Shown here piece after piece: positions 7,150 to 15,810 of a DNA stretch of 64,000 nt. The translations under genes and the position numbers were made by a program. How positions within the stretch are numbered: position 1 is the first letter of the stretch; the number at the start of each line of letters is the position of its first letter. Under the pieces are notes generated by a model. It was not told the origin of the DNA. It did not search any database and saw only the letters and a list, made by a program, of their open reading frames with translations. This DNA is from an uncultured Clostridia bacterium (GTDB lineage: Bacteria; Bacillota; Clostridia; Oscillospirales; Ruminococcaceae), in contig CANQLI010000006.1 in the NCBI GenBank assembly GCA_947624675.1, positions 62,001 to 126,000 on the forward strand, read 5' to 3'.

Positions 7150-9513
7150 GTGCCTAAAGTAAATGACAGCGAAGAATTAAAAAGAAAAGCGCTTGAAAGA
7201 TTTTTTAACGGACTAAATAAAGAACAGCAAAGAGCTGTGTTTCAGATAAACGGACCGGTATTGATCCTTGCGGGAGCGGGAAGCGGAAAGACAACTGTTT
7301 TGGTAAACAGGATAGCGAATATGGTGTATTTCGGAGATTCGTACAATTCAAAAGCTCCTGATTTTACTCAAGATCAAAAGGAATTTTTAAATAATTATAT
7401 AAACGGAAGTGTTGATGACAGGGAAAAGCTCAGGGATATTTTAAAGCTTTCTCCGATAGCTCCTTGGAACATACTCGCGATTACCTTTACAAATAAGGCG
7501 GCTGAAGAGCTTAAGGAGCGAATTTCAACAATGCTTGGCGAACAAGCGTCAGGAATAACCGCCGCGACATTTCACTCTGCCTGTGTAAGGATATTAAGGC
7601 GTGAAAGCAAAAACACGGAATACGGCTCAAACTTTACTATATACGATGCCGATGACCAGAAGAGGTTTATGAAGGCTCTTATGAAAGAGCTTGATATAAG
7701 TGAGAGAATGTTTCCTGTCAGAAGTGTTCTGTCGGTAATATCAAACTGTAAGGAATCTCTTATAACACCTGAGCAGTATGAGAGCGAAGTTGGTCAGGAT
7801 TATCGAAAGCTGATAACTGCGAAGCTGTACCGTGAGTATCAGAAGCGTCTTGTTGAAGCTAACGCTATGGATTTTGACGATATAATAGCAGTTACCGTAA
7901 GGCTTTTTGAGGAAAATCCCGATGTTCTGTCACACTATCAGAATTTATATAAATATATAGTTGTAGATGAGTATCAGGACACGAATATGATGCAGTACCG
8001 GCTTATCTCAATGCTGTCTAAAAGGCATCAGAATCTTTGCGTTGTCGGAGATGATGACCAGAGTATATATAAGTTCAGGGGCGCGACGATAGAAAACATT
8101 CTGAGCTTTGAGAATCAGTTTGAAAATACTGTTGTCATAAGGCTTGAGCAGAATTACCGCTCTACCCAAAACATACTCACCTGTGCAAACTCTCTCATAA
8201 GTAACAATCGAGGAAGAAAAGGAAAAACTCTTTATACTTTGTCAGGAGACGGAGAAAAGGTGACGGTTTACACTGCAAACACCGAAAAAGGTGAGGCTAA
8301 GTTTATTGCCGACACTGTTTTAAGCGGACTCGGCGAGGGCAAAAGGCTTAGTGATTTTGCCGTTTTGTACAGAATGAATTCACAGTCTAACGCTGTGGAG
8401 CAGGCGTTCATACAAGGAGGAGTTTCTTATAAAATTTTCGGTGGCACAAAATTCTATGACAGAAAAGAGATAAAAGATATACTTTCATATCTGTCTGTTA
8501 TCGACAACCCAAGCGATGCTCTAAGGCTCAGGAGGATAATAAATGAGCCTAAGAGAACGATAGGCGATGCTACCGTGACGGCTATTGAACAGATAGCGTC
8601 GGATCTCGAACTTACACCTGTTGAGGTTATGCTTGAAAGTGAGTCGATAATGCCTCTTTCTAAAAAGTCAAAGGTTTTGGTGCCGCTTGCCAAAATGTTT
8701 TGTGAGCTTTCAGAGCTTTCGGAGGAGATTTCGCTAAGCGAGCTTCTCGACACACTTATGGAGCGTTCCGGATACGGAGATTATCTGAGCGCACAGGGCG
8801 ACGAAGGACTGTTGATGCTTGAGAATATTGAAGAGCTAAAAAGTACTATGACAAACTATGAAGAAACGGCTGAACAACCGTCGCTTTCCGGATTTTTAGA
8901 GGAAATATCGCTGTTTACAGATATGGACGAGCTGGACGAAAGCGGAGATTATGTAACGATGATGACGATGCATTCCGCAAAGGGACTTGAATTTGATACG
9001 GTGTTTGCGGTCGGAATGGAGGAAAACATTTTCCCGTCACAGCGAAGTATTCTTGATGACGCCGATATTGAGGAAGAACGCCGCTTGTGTTATGTTGCGG
9101 TCACAAGGGCAAAGAAAAAGCTTTATCTTATAAATGCCGAAAAGAGACTTCTGTACGGAATGACAAACTCAAATCCTCCGTCAAGATTTCTTTCGGAGCT
9201 TGATGGGGCGGGCGTTGAAAAGCTTCGCGAACAGTCTGTTGTCCGTTCGGCTGAACTAAAAAGCTATGTGGGAGATATAGGAAGTAAAAAGAGCACATCC
9301 TTTGAAGATATGTTTAAGAGAAGCATTGCTACAAAAGCCGAGGTAAACACAGAAACATTTTCCGAGGGCGACAGGGTAAAGCACAATGTTTTTGGTGAAG
9401 GAATTGTTTTAAAAGCCACTAAAATGTCAAATGACACATTGCTTGAGATCGCCTTTGATGAAAGAGGCACAAAAAAAATTATGGCGAATTTTTCTAAAAT
9501 AAAAAAGATATAA
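7150..9513 (+). CDS. pcrA: ATP-dependent DNA helicase PcrA/UvrD
   Basis: This superfamily 1A helicase acts in nucleotide excision repair and plasmid replication. The 787-residue product has Walker A AGAGSGKTT (41-49), motif II VVDEYQDTN, motif III GDDDQSIYKFRGA, motif V MTMHSAKGLEFDTVF and motif VI VAVTRAKK. The C-terminal Tudor-like domain (GDRVKHNVFGEGIVL) marks PcrA. An insert of about 40 residues follows motif I, between FGDSYNS and NILAITFTNKAA. The start is GTG with GGGAGG seven bases upstream. aroF follows after 27 bases, so the shikimate genes may be co-transcribed with it. Confidence 0.95.
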   Translation: MPKVNDSEELKRKALERFFNGLNKEQQRAVFQINGPVLILAGAGSGKTTVLVNRIANMVYFGDSYNSKAPDFTQDQKEFLNNYINGSVDDREKLRDILKLSPIAPWNILAITFTNKAAEELKERISTMLGEQASGITAATFHSACVRILRRESKNTEYGSNFTIYDADDQKRFMKALMKELDISERMFPVRSVLSVISNCKESLITPEQYESEVGQDYRKLITAKLYREYQKRLVEANAMDFDDIIAVTVRLFEENPDVLSHYQNLYKYIVVDEYQDTNMMQYRLISMLSKRHQNLCVVGDDDQSIYKFRGATIENILSFENQFENTVVIRLEQNYRSTQNILTCANSLISNNRGRKGKTLYTLSGDGEKVTVYTANTEKGEAKFIADTVLSGLGEGKRLSDFAVLYRMNSQSNAVEQAFIQGGVSYKIFGGTKFYDRKEIKDILSYLSVIDNPSDALRLRRIINEPKRTIGDATVTAIEQIASDLELTPVEVMLESESIMPLSKKSKVLVPLAKMFCELSELSEEISLSELLDTLMERSGYGDYLSAQGDEGLLMLENIEELKSTMTNYEETAEQPSLSGFLEEISLFTDMDELDESGDYVTMMTMHSAKGLEFDTVFAVGMEENIFPSQRSILDDADIEEERRLCYVAVTRAKKKLYLINAEKRLLYGMTNSNPPSRFLSELDGAGVEKLREQSVVRSAELKSYVGDIGSKKSTSFEDMFKRSIATKAEVNTETFSEGDRVKHNVFGEGIVLKATKMSNDTLLEIAFDERGTKKIMANFSKIKKI

Positions 9514-9540
9514 CAAAATTTTTCAGGAGGGATCAGACAA

Positions 9541-10563
9541 ATGATAATCGTATTAAAAGACAGTGCCACACAAAGTCAGATAAAAGAGCTTACAAAGTGG
9601 CTTGAAAAATTTGATGTAAAGACAAATATGGTGATAGGTCTCCATTCAAAAATAATAGGACTTGTAGGTGATACAACAAAGATCGACCTTGAGAGCATTC
9701 AGGCGAAGGAAATGGTCGATGAGGTAAAAAGAGTACAGGAGCCTTATAAACAAGCCAACAGAAGATTTCATCCGGACGATACGGTAATAGAGGTATGCGG
9801 AAGAAAGATAGGAAGCGGAACGCTCAATGTAATAGCCGGTCCCTGTTCGGTAGAAAACGAAAAGCAGATAATCGAAACGGCTATTGCCGTAAAAAGGGCA
9901 GGGGCAACGATGCTCAGGGGAGGCGCATATAAGCCGAGGACATCTCCTTATTCGTTCCAGGGCCTTGGACAGGAGGGACTTAAATATCTCATTAAGGCAA
10001 GAGAGGAAACAGGACTTCCGATAGTTACCGAGATAATGTCGCTTGCCCATCTTGATCAGTTTGAGGATATAGATGTTTTACAGGTCGGTGCGAGAAATAT
10101 GCAGAATTTCGAGCTGTTAAAGGAGCTTGGAAAAACAAATAAACCTATTCTTTTAAAAAGAGGACTTGCAAATACCTTAGAAGAACTTTTGATGAGCGCG
10201 GAATATATTATGAGCAACGGGAATAAAAATGTTATGCTCTGTGAAAGAGGAATAAGAACCTTTGAACCGATGACAAGAAATACACTTGATATTTCCGCCG
10301 TACCGCTTTTAAAGCAGAAATCCCATCTTCCTGTTGTTGTTGACCCTAGCCACGCAACGGGAATGACTACCCTTATAGAGCCTATGAGCCTTGCGGCAGT
10401 AGTTTCAGGAGCTGACGCTCTTGAAATAGAGGTCCACCTTGACCCGAAAAACGCTTTCAGTGACGGAGCACAGTGCCTTACTGAGGATAGCTTTGCTTCT
10501 GTAATGAAAAGGGTAAAGTCTTGTGCGGAGTTTATGGGAAGAAAAATTGATATACAGGATTAG
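9541..10563 (+). CDS. aroF: 3-deoxy-7-phosphoheptulonate synthase (type I beta)
   Basis: This enzyme condenses phosphoenolpyruvate and erythrose 4-phosphate, the first step of the shikimate pathway. The 340-residue product has an N-terminal ferredoxin-like regulatory domain (about 1-75), as in the feedback-inhibited Thermotoga enzyme, then the catalytic barrel with NVIAGPCSVE, GGAYKPRTSPYSFQG, ILLKRG and VVDPSHATG. The extra N-terminal domain suggests allosteric control by Tyr or Phe, which is inference from the family. The start has AGGAGGG upstream. Confidence 0.94.
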   Translation: MIIVLKDSATQSQIKELTKWLEKFDVKTNMVIGLHSKIIGLVGDTTKIDLESIQAKEMVDEVKRVQEPYKQANRRFHPDDTVIEVCGRKIGSGTLNVIAGPCSVENEKQIIETAIAVKRAGATMLRGGAYKPRTSPYSFQGLGQEGLKYLIKAREETGLPIVTEIMSLAHLDQFEDIDVLQVGARNMQNFELLKELGKTNKPILLKRGLANTLEELLMSAEYIMSNGNKNVMLCERGIRTFEPMTRNTLDISAVPLLKQKSHLPVVVDPSHATGMTTLIEPMSLAAVVSGADALEIEVHLDPKNAFSDGAQCLTEDSFASVMKRVKSCAEFMGRKIDIQD

Positions 10564-10594
10564 TTATAACCGATAAAAAGAAAGGAGAAATAGT

Positions 10595-10999
10595 ATGTTA
10601 AAAAAAGTATTGTTATTATCATCGGTTTTGGTTATGGCACTTTCTCTTTGCGCTTGTTCAGATGACGGAGATCTTGACATAACATTTAAAAGGAAGGATT
10701 CTGCGAGCACTCTTGCAGATGTTGACAATCAAAGCCTGACTGAGCCTACCGAGGCTGAGACGACAGAGCCGGAAGAAACAACACAAGCGCCTACCGAGGC
10801 TGCGGGAACTATGTATGCGGCAACTCAGGAGGTAAATGTCAGATCACAGCCGAGCTTTGATGCTGATGTTGAGATATTGGGTCAACTTGCGTATGACCAA
10901 CAGGTTTCCGTAAAGGGGATAACAGACGGTTGGGCAGAAATAAGCTATAACGGTCAGACTGCTTATGTATCTGCGGAATATTTAACGCTTGTGAGTTAA
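10595..10999 (+). CDS. SH3-domain lipoprotein
   Basis: The 134-residue product begins with a lipoprotein signal peptide ending in LCAC (probable lipidated Cys22). A Thr/Glu-rich linker follows (about 45-75, with repeated TEPTEAE-type text), then a bacterial SH3 domain (about 80-130; NVRSQPSFDADVEILGQL, VSVKGITDGWAEISYNGQTAYV). Such domains often bind peptidoglycan peptides, so a cell-wall-associated role is likely but not proven. It is lodged between aroF and aroB with short gaps, so it is probably co-transcribed with the shikimate genes, although no metabolic link is obvious. Confidence 0.8.
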   Translation: MLKKVLLLSSVLVMALSLCACSDDGDLDITFKRKDSASTLADVDNQSLTEPTEAETTEPEETTQAPTEAAGTMYAATQEVNVRSQPSFDADVEILGQLAYDQQVSVKGITDGWAEISYNGQTAYVSAEYLTLVS

Positions 11000-11011
11000 A
11001 GGGTATCTGAA

Positions 11012-12124
11012 TTGAAAAGCTTTAATGTAACGCTTAAAAAGGTAGTTGACGATTCATACGATATTGATATCGGATACGGCCTTGAGGACAGACTTATAAA
11101 TGATCTTAAAAACGGTCTTTGCTGCGGATATAAAAGAGCTGCGGTAATAAGCGACAGTATTGTTGCTCCGCTTTATGCTGAGGGCATTTGTGAAAAGCTT
11201 TCTGAAAACGGCTTTTCACAGAAGCTGTTTGTGTTCCCGGAAGGTGAAAAGAGCAAAACCCGAAGGACAAAGGAACAGCTCGAGGACGATATGCTCGCAT
11301 CAGGGTACAGAAGAGATTGCTTTGTTATAGCTGTGGGCGGCGGAGTTGTCACCGATATTTCCGGCTTTTTGGCTGGAACATACGGCAGAGGTGTGCCGTT
11401 TGTAAACTATGCGACAACGCTTCTTGCTGCGGCGGATGCGTCTATCGGCGGAAAGACCGCGGTGGATACGCCTCTTGCCACAAATCTTATAGGAATGTTC
11501 AATCAGCCTAAAAAGGTGTATATAGACCTTGAAACGTGGAAAACTCTTCCAAGAAGGCAGCTTTCCTCGGGACTGTGCGAGACTGTCAAGCACGCTATGA
11601 TGGCAGATAAGGAGTTCTTTGAATATCTGGAAAACAATGTTGAAGGCGTGTTTGAATTTGACAGAACGGTTTGTGAACATATCGCGGAAAAAAACTGTGA
11701 TATAAAGTATTCTGTGGTAATGAAGGATGAAAGAGAAGCGTCGCTTCGTGAGATATTGAATCTCGGTCATACCGTGGGAAGAGCGATAGAGGTAGTTAGC
11801 GATTACAGGCTTTTGCACGGAGAGGCGGTAGCTATCGGGCTTGCAGCCGAGTGTATACTGTCTGAGAGTATGGGACTTATGACGGGCGATGAGGTCAAAC
11901 GGTCAATATCACTTCTAAATAAATGCGGACTGAGCACGAACATCCCCGATTACATCGATAGAGATATTCTTGTTGAAAAGCTTTATACCGATAAAAAGGT
12001 CCGTGACGGTAAGCTGCGTTTCATAGTCCAAGACGGCATAGGAAAAGTTAAGCAATTCGGCGACTCATGGGCAGTTGGTGTCAAAAAGTCGGATATACAA
12101 AAGATTATATATGATATGAAATAA
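11012..12124 (+). CDS. aroB: 3-dehydroquinate synthase
   Basis: This NAD- and metal-dependent enzyme forms 3-dehydroquinate, step two of the shikimate pathway. The 370-residue product has the NAD-binding AVGGGVVTDISGFLAGTYGRG, PTTLLA-equivalent ATTLLAAADASIGGKTAVD, and the metal-ligand regions LRE-ILNLGHTVGRAIE and LLHGEAVAIG. The start is TTG, 12 bases after the lipoprotein stop; an AAAGGG lies upstream. It is one of five shikimate-pathway genes in this operon. Confidence 0.95.
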   Translation: MKSFNVTLKKVVDDSYDIDIGYGLEDRLINDLKNGLCCGYKRAAVISDSIVAPLYAEGICEKLSENGFSQKLFVFPEGEKSKTRRTKEQLEDDMLASGYRRDCFVIAVGGGVVTDISGFLAGTYGRGVPFVNYATTLLAAADASIGGKTAVDTPLATNLIGMFNQPKKVYIDLETWKTLPRRQLSSGLCETVKHAMMADKEFFEYLENNVEGVFEFDRTVCEHIAEKNCDIKYSVVMKDEREASLREILNLGHTVGRAIEVVSDYRLLHGEAVAIGLAAECILSESMGLMTGDEVKRSISLLNKCGLSTNIPDYIDRDILVEKLYTDKKVRDGKLRFIVQDGIGKVKQFGDSWAVGVKKSDIQKIIYDMK

Positions 12125-12139
12125 AAGTCAGAGGTTTTT

Positions 12140-13363
12140 ATGGACATTACAATTACTCCGGCATTGCTTTCCGGAAGGGTAGCTGCCCCACCGTCAAAGA
12201 GCGTCGGACACAGACTTATAATCAGTGCAGCTCTTTCAAGGAGAAAAAGTGTTATTTCAAATATAAGCCGTTCTAATGATATAGAAGCAACGATAAATGC
12301 GATGGTTGCATTAGGTGCTAAGATAGATGTTTCGGGAGATAAGGCTACGGTTTTCGGAATTGAAACTCCGTCAAAAGAAGCTGAGATAGACTGCTGTGAA
12401 TCAGGTTCTACACTCAGGTTTATAATACCGATAGCTGCTGCGCTTGGGGTAAGGACGAGATTTTTAGGAAAAGGAAAGCTTCCTACCCGACCGATAACTC
12501 CTTATCTGCGGGAGCTTACAAAAGGCGGAATAACTTTCGATTATAACGGAAGTATGCCGTTTTCTATAAGCGGACAGCTTAAAAGCGGAGATTATGAGCT
12601 TGAGGGCGATATTTCAAGTCAGTTTGTTACAGGGCTTATTTTTGCGCTTACAATGACTGACGGTAAAAGCAGAATTAAAATGATTTCACCGTTACAGTCA
12701 AAGCCTTATGTAGATATAACGATAGATTGTCTTAAAAAATTCGGCGCAGACATAACTGAGCTATGTGACGGATGGGAAGTAAAGGGAAAAAGGCTCGTTT
12801 CAAGCGATCAGATAATAGAGGGAGATTACTCTCAAGCGGCATTTTTCTATGTAGCCAACGCACTTGGAAGCGATATTGAAATAGAAGGACTTGACCCTTT
12901 AAGCGTACAGGGAGACAGGAAAATCGCAGAAATATGTAGAGAGTCAGTTACCGGAAACGGAAAAGACAAAATTATCAGCCCGTTTTCTCTTGACTGCTCT
13001 GATATTCCCGATCTTGTTCCGATACTCACAGTGCTTGCGTCGTTTGCTGACGGAAAAAGCGAGCTTACAAATATCAGAAGACTAAGAATAAAAGAAAGCG
13101 ACCGAATAGCAGCTATTTCGGAATGTCTTAACAGTGTCGGCGGAAGGGTAAAGGCTTATGACGATAAGCTTGTTATTGAGGGCGTAAAAAATTTATCCGG
13201 CGGTACGGTGGATTCGTATAACGATCACAGGATCGCTATGAGTATGGCGATAGCGGCAATAAAATGTACGGATACTCTTAAAATAACAAATGCAGAGTGT
13301 GTAAAGAAATCGTATCCTGACTTTTTTGAGGTCTACAATAAACTAAACGGAAAAGCGGTTTGA
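12140..13363 (+). CDS. aroA: 3-phosphoshikimate 1-carboxyvinyltransferase (EPSP synthase)
   Basis: The enzyme joins phosphoenolpyruvate to shikimate 3-phosphate. The 407-residue product carries PPSKSVGHRLIISAAL at the N-terminus, ESGSTLRFIIPIAAALG, GDYSQAAFF, RIKESDRI and YNDHRIAMSMAIAA. It is slightly shorter than the E. coli enzyme. In the phosphoenolpyruvate-binding segment the family LGNAGT is replaced by CCESGST, which places it with class II-type bacterial enzymes. It follows aroB by 15 bases and has AGAGG upstream. Confidence 0.94.
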   Translation: MDITITPALLSGRVAAPPSKSVGHRLIISAALSRRKSVISNISRSNDIEATINAMVALGAKIDVSGDKATVFGIETPSKEAEIDCCESGSTLRFIIPIAAALGVRTRFLGKGKLPTRPITPYLRELTKGGITFDYNGSMPFSISGQLKSGDYELEGDISSQFVTGLIFALTMTDGKSRIKMISPLQSKPYVDITIDCLKKFGADITELCDGWEVKGKRLVSSDQIIEGDYSQAAFFYVANALGSDIEIEGLDPLSVQGDRKIAEICRESVTGNGKDKIISPFSLDCSDIPDLVPILTVLASFADGKSELTNIRRLRIKESDRIAAISECLNSVGGRVKAYDDKLVIEGVKNLSGGTVDSYNDHRIAMSMAIAAIKCTDTLKITNAECVKKSYPDFFEVYNKLNGKAV

Positions 13364-13482
13364 TATTTTTGTAAATAAGGACATTCCGGAAAAATTTTGC
13401 GGGCAGCAGAATATTATAAACGACTTTATATCAGGAAAATGATCCTGTTTCAGATAAAATAAAAATTCGGAGGTAAAATAAA

Positions 13483-14577
13483 ATGGCGTCAGTATGGAAT
13501 CATAATTTAAACATTTCAATTTTCGGTGAAAGCCACGGACCTGCAATAGGTGTAGTGATAGATAATCTTCCGTCGGGAGAATATATCGATATGAATGAGC
13601 TTATGCACTTTATGTCAAGAAGAGCGCCAAAAAAGTCAAAGACCTCCACACAGCGAAGAGAAAGCGATATGCCACAGATAATGTCGGGCTTTTTCAACGG
13701 AAAAACTACGGGAACGCCGCTTTGCGCCCTTATTCAGAATACCGACCAGCATTCAAATGATTATTCTAATCTTTCGAGGCTCGCAAGACCCGGACACGCA
13801 GATTATACAGGCGCTGTTCGATACGGCGGATTTAACGATGTAAGAGGCGGAGGACATTTTTCGGGAAGACTTACTGCTCCTCTTGTTTTTGCGGGTGCGG
13901 TTGCCGGACAGATACTTTCAAGGAGAGGTATACATACGGGAGCGCATATTCTTGAGATACACGGAATAAAAGACAGAAGCTTTGATCCGATAAGGACGAC
14001 CCGTGATCAGATTATAAAGATAAAGACAAAGGAGTTTCCCGTTATTGACGATAAAAAGGGCGAACGAATGACAGAAGATATAGATAAAGCTAGAAAATGT
14101 CAGGATTCGGTCGGGGGAATTGTCGAGTGTATTGCGATAAATGTTCCGGCAGGAGTCGGCTCACCGATCTTTGAAGGACTTGAAAACTCAATAGCACAGC
14201 TTATTTTCGGGATACCGGCAGTAAAGGGGCTTGAGTTCGGCGCAGGCTTTAACTGTGCAAAAATGCTCGGAAGTGAAAACAACGACGAGTTTTATGTTGA
14301 CGACAACGGTCATGTTGTAACCAGAACTAACTTTCACGGCGGAATTCTTGGCGGTATATCATCGGGAATGCCGATAACTCTGAGAGTTGCGTTTAAGCCT
14401 ACGCCTTCGATTTCAAGACCGCAGCAGACGGTCGATTATTCGTCAATGAAAAACAAGACGCTGGAAATAAAGGGAAGACACGACCCTTGTGTCGTACCAC
14501 GCGCTGTACCGTGCGTCGAAGCGGCGGTAAATATCGCGCTTTTAGGTCATATGCTTGACTATCCTAATTTTAGGTGA
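13483..14577 (+). CDS. aroC: chorismate synthase
   Basis: This flavin-dependent enzyme makes chorismate, the last shared aromatic precursor. The 364-residue product has the three family signatures: GESHGPAIGVVID near the start, RPGHADYTGAVRYG with DVRGGGHFSGRLTA in the middle, and GRHDPCVVPRAVPCVEA near the C-terminus. GGAGG lies upstream of the ATG. The 119-base gap from aroA contains only a small hairpin (CAGGA/TCCTG, about 13435-13450). Confidence 0.96.
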   Translation: MASVWNHNLNISIFGESHGPAIGVVIDNLPSGEYIDMNELMHFMSRRAPKKSKTSTQRRESDMPQIMSGFFNGKTTGTPLCALIQNTDQHSNDYSNLSRLARPGHADYTGAVRYGGFNDVRGGGHFSGRLTAPLVFAGAVAGQILSRRGIHTGAHILEIHGIKDRSFDPIRTTRDQIIKIKTKEFPVIDDKKGERMTEDIDKARKCQDSVGGIVECIAINVPAGVGSPIFEGLENSIAQLIFGIPAVKGLEFGAGFNCAKMLGSENNDEFYVDDNGHVVTRTNFHGGILGGISSGMPITLRVAFKPTPSISRPQQTVDYSSMKNKTLEIKGRHDPCVVPRAVPCVEAAVNIALLGHMLDYPNFR

Positions 14578-14589
14578 AGAGTGAAAACT

Positions 14590-15156
14590 ATGGATAAGAA
14601 TTTTGAAAAATATGTTACGCCAAATATGCTTAATCTTACGGACAAATATGCGATAAAGATTCTGATCTGTTACTTTTTAAAGCAGATTGACCGTCCGGTG
14701 GACCGCAATCAGCTTACCGAAATAATAACGGGCGATGGAGTTATCAACTATTTTTTGTTTGTAGAGGCGCTTGACGAGCTTTTTGAAAACGAGCTTTTGT
14801 ATTTAAACAACACCGATGGTAAAAGCTATATTGAGATGTCGCCGCTTGCAAATCAGACGGCGGAGGAGTTTAAGGGTATCGTCCCTAAGAGCTTCAGAGA
14901 TAAGGTATTGGCGGCGGGACTTAAGTTTTTCGCGCGACTTAAGTCAGGTGATGTAAAATGCGAGATAGAGGAAAAAAGCAAGGGCGCATCTGTGAGATTT
15001 GTATGCACCGACAAATCTCAGGCGCTTATAGACTTGTCGATTTATGCTCCTGATATAACTCAGGCACAAATGATAAAGGAAAAAATTATGTCAGATCCGG
15101 CACAGTTTTATTCTAGGGTACTGGATTTTGTCACAGAAAATGACGATAAGTCATAA
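14590..15156 (+). CDS. DUF4364 family protein
   Basis: The product (188 residues from this ATG) matches the DUF4364 family of Firmicutes. Its N-terminal half reads like a winged-helix fold (LTDKYAIKILICYFLKQIDRPV, then EALDELFENELLYLNN). The family has no settled function, though a DNA-binding role is plausible. A GTG at 14581 is an alternative start, but it would sit only three bases after the AGGTGA that overlaps the aroC stop. It follows aroC closely and is likely co-transcribed. Confidence 0.75.
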   Translation: MDKNFEKYVTPNMLNLTDKYAIKILICYFLKQIDRPVDRNQLTEIITGDGVINYFLFVEALDELFENELLYLNNTDGKSYIEMSPLANQTAEEFKGIVPKSFRDKVLAAGLKFFARLKSGDVKCEIEEKSKGASVRFVCTDKSQALIDLSIYAPDITQAQMIKEKIMSDPAQFYSRVLDFVTENDDKS

Positions 15157-15189
15157 ATAAAAATTAAATATATTTTGGAGGAATCAGTT

Positions 15190-15696
15190 ATGCTTAGCGA
15201 GGTAGATGTCAAAAAGTTAAAATTTAACCCGTTTGAAAAAATCGGTGATGAATGGGCGCTGCTTATGTCGGGAGATCAAAACGGATATAATTCTATGACG
15301 ATAAGCTGGGGATATATGGGCGTTATGTTTAACAAACCGGTTTTTACAACGGTTGTTCGTCCACAGAGATATACTAAGGAGTTTATTGATAAAAACGAGT
15401 ATTTTACTATATCGTTTTTTGACAGCGAGTACAAAAAAACACTCGCTTACTTAGGCTCTAACAGCGGAAGAGATGTTGATAAAATAAATGTCGAAGGCTT
15501 GACAGTAAAGCACTGTGACGGAACGGTTATGTATGAAGAGGCGTCTTTGGTGCTTGTCTGCAAAAAGCTTTTTTCGATGGAGCAGTCTGCTGCTGAGTTT
15601 TATGACAAGACTATTCCGGATACAATTTATCCTACAAAAGATTATCACACCTTTTACACCGGTGAGATCGTAAAGGCTTATGAAAATAAAAAATAA
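15190..15696 (+). CDS. flavin reductase-like FMN-binding protein
   Basis: The 168-residue product has the split-barrel flavin reductase fold: GYNSMTISWGYMGVMFNKPVFTTVVRPQRYT, then FTISFFDSEYKKTLAYLGSNSGRDVDK. Proteins of this group bind FMN and use NAD(P)H or act as electron-transfer partners; the partner here is unknown. GGAGG nine bases upstream supports the ATG at 15190 over a TTG at 15175. It is the last gene before a new promoter. Confidence 0.85.
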   Translation: MLSEVDVKKLKFNPFEKIGDEWALLMSGDQNGYNSMTISWGYMGVMFNKPVFTTVVRPQRYTKEFIDKNEYFTISFFDSEYKKTLAYLGSNSGRDVDKINVEGLTVKHCDGTVMYEEASLVLVCKKLFSMEQSAAEFYDKTIPDTIYPTKDYHTFYTGEIVKAYENKK

Positions 15697-15728
15697 CGCA
15701 TAAATTATAGAAAATTGTAGAGAAAGCG

Positions 15729-15757
15729 TTGAAAATATTAAAGAGATATAGTATAAT
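15729..15757 (+). promoter_or_regulatory. promoter of the L,D-transpeptidase gene
   Basis: TTGAAA (15729-15734), 17 bases, TATAAT (15752-15757); the start codon is 53 bases downstream. Confidence 0.75.
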
Positions 15758-15810
15758 ATAAATTATAAAGAGGACAAAATTAGGACAACTAAACGGAAAG
15801 GAAATGCTTG

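Noticed and set aside
11300-11818. Antisense frame opposite aroB
   Set aside because: The sense strand clearly encodes aroB with all motifs, and the antisense frame has no recognisable domain.
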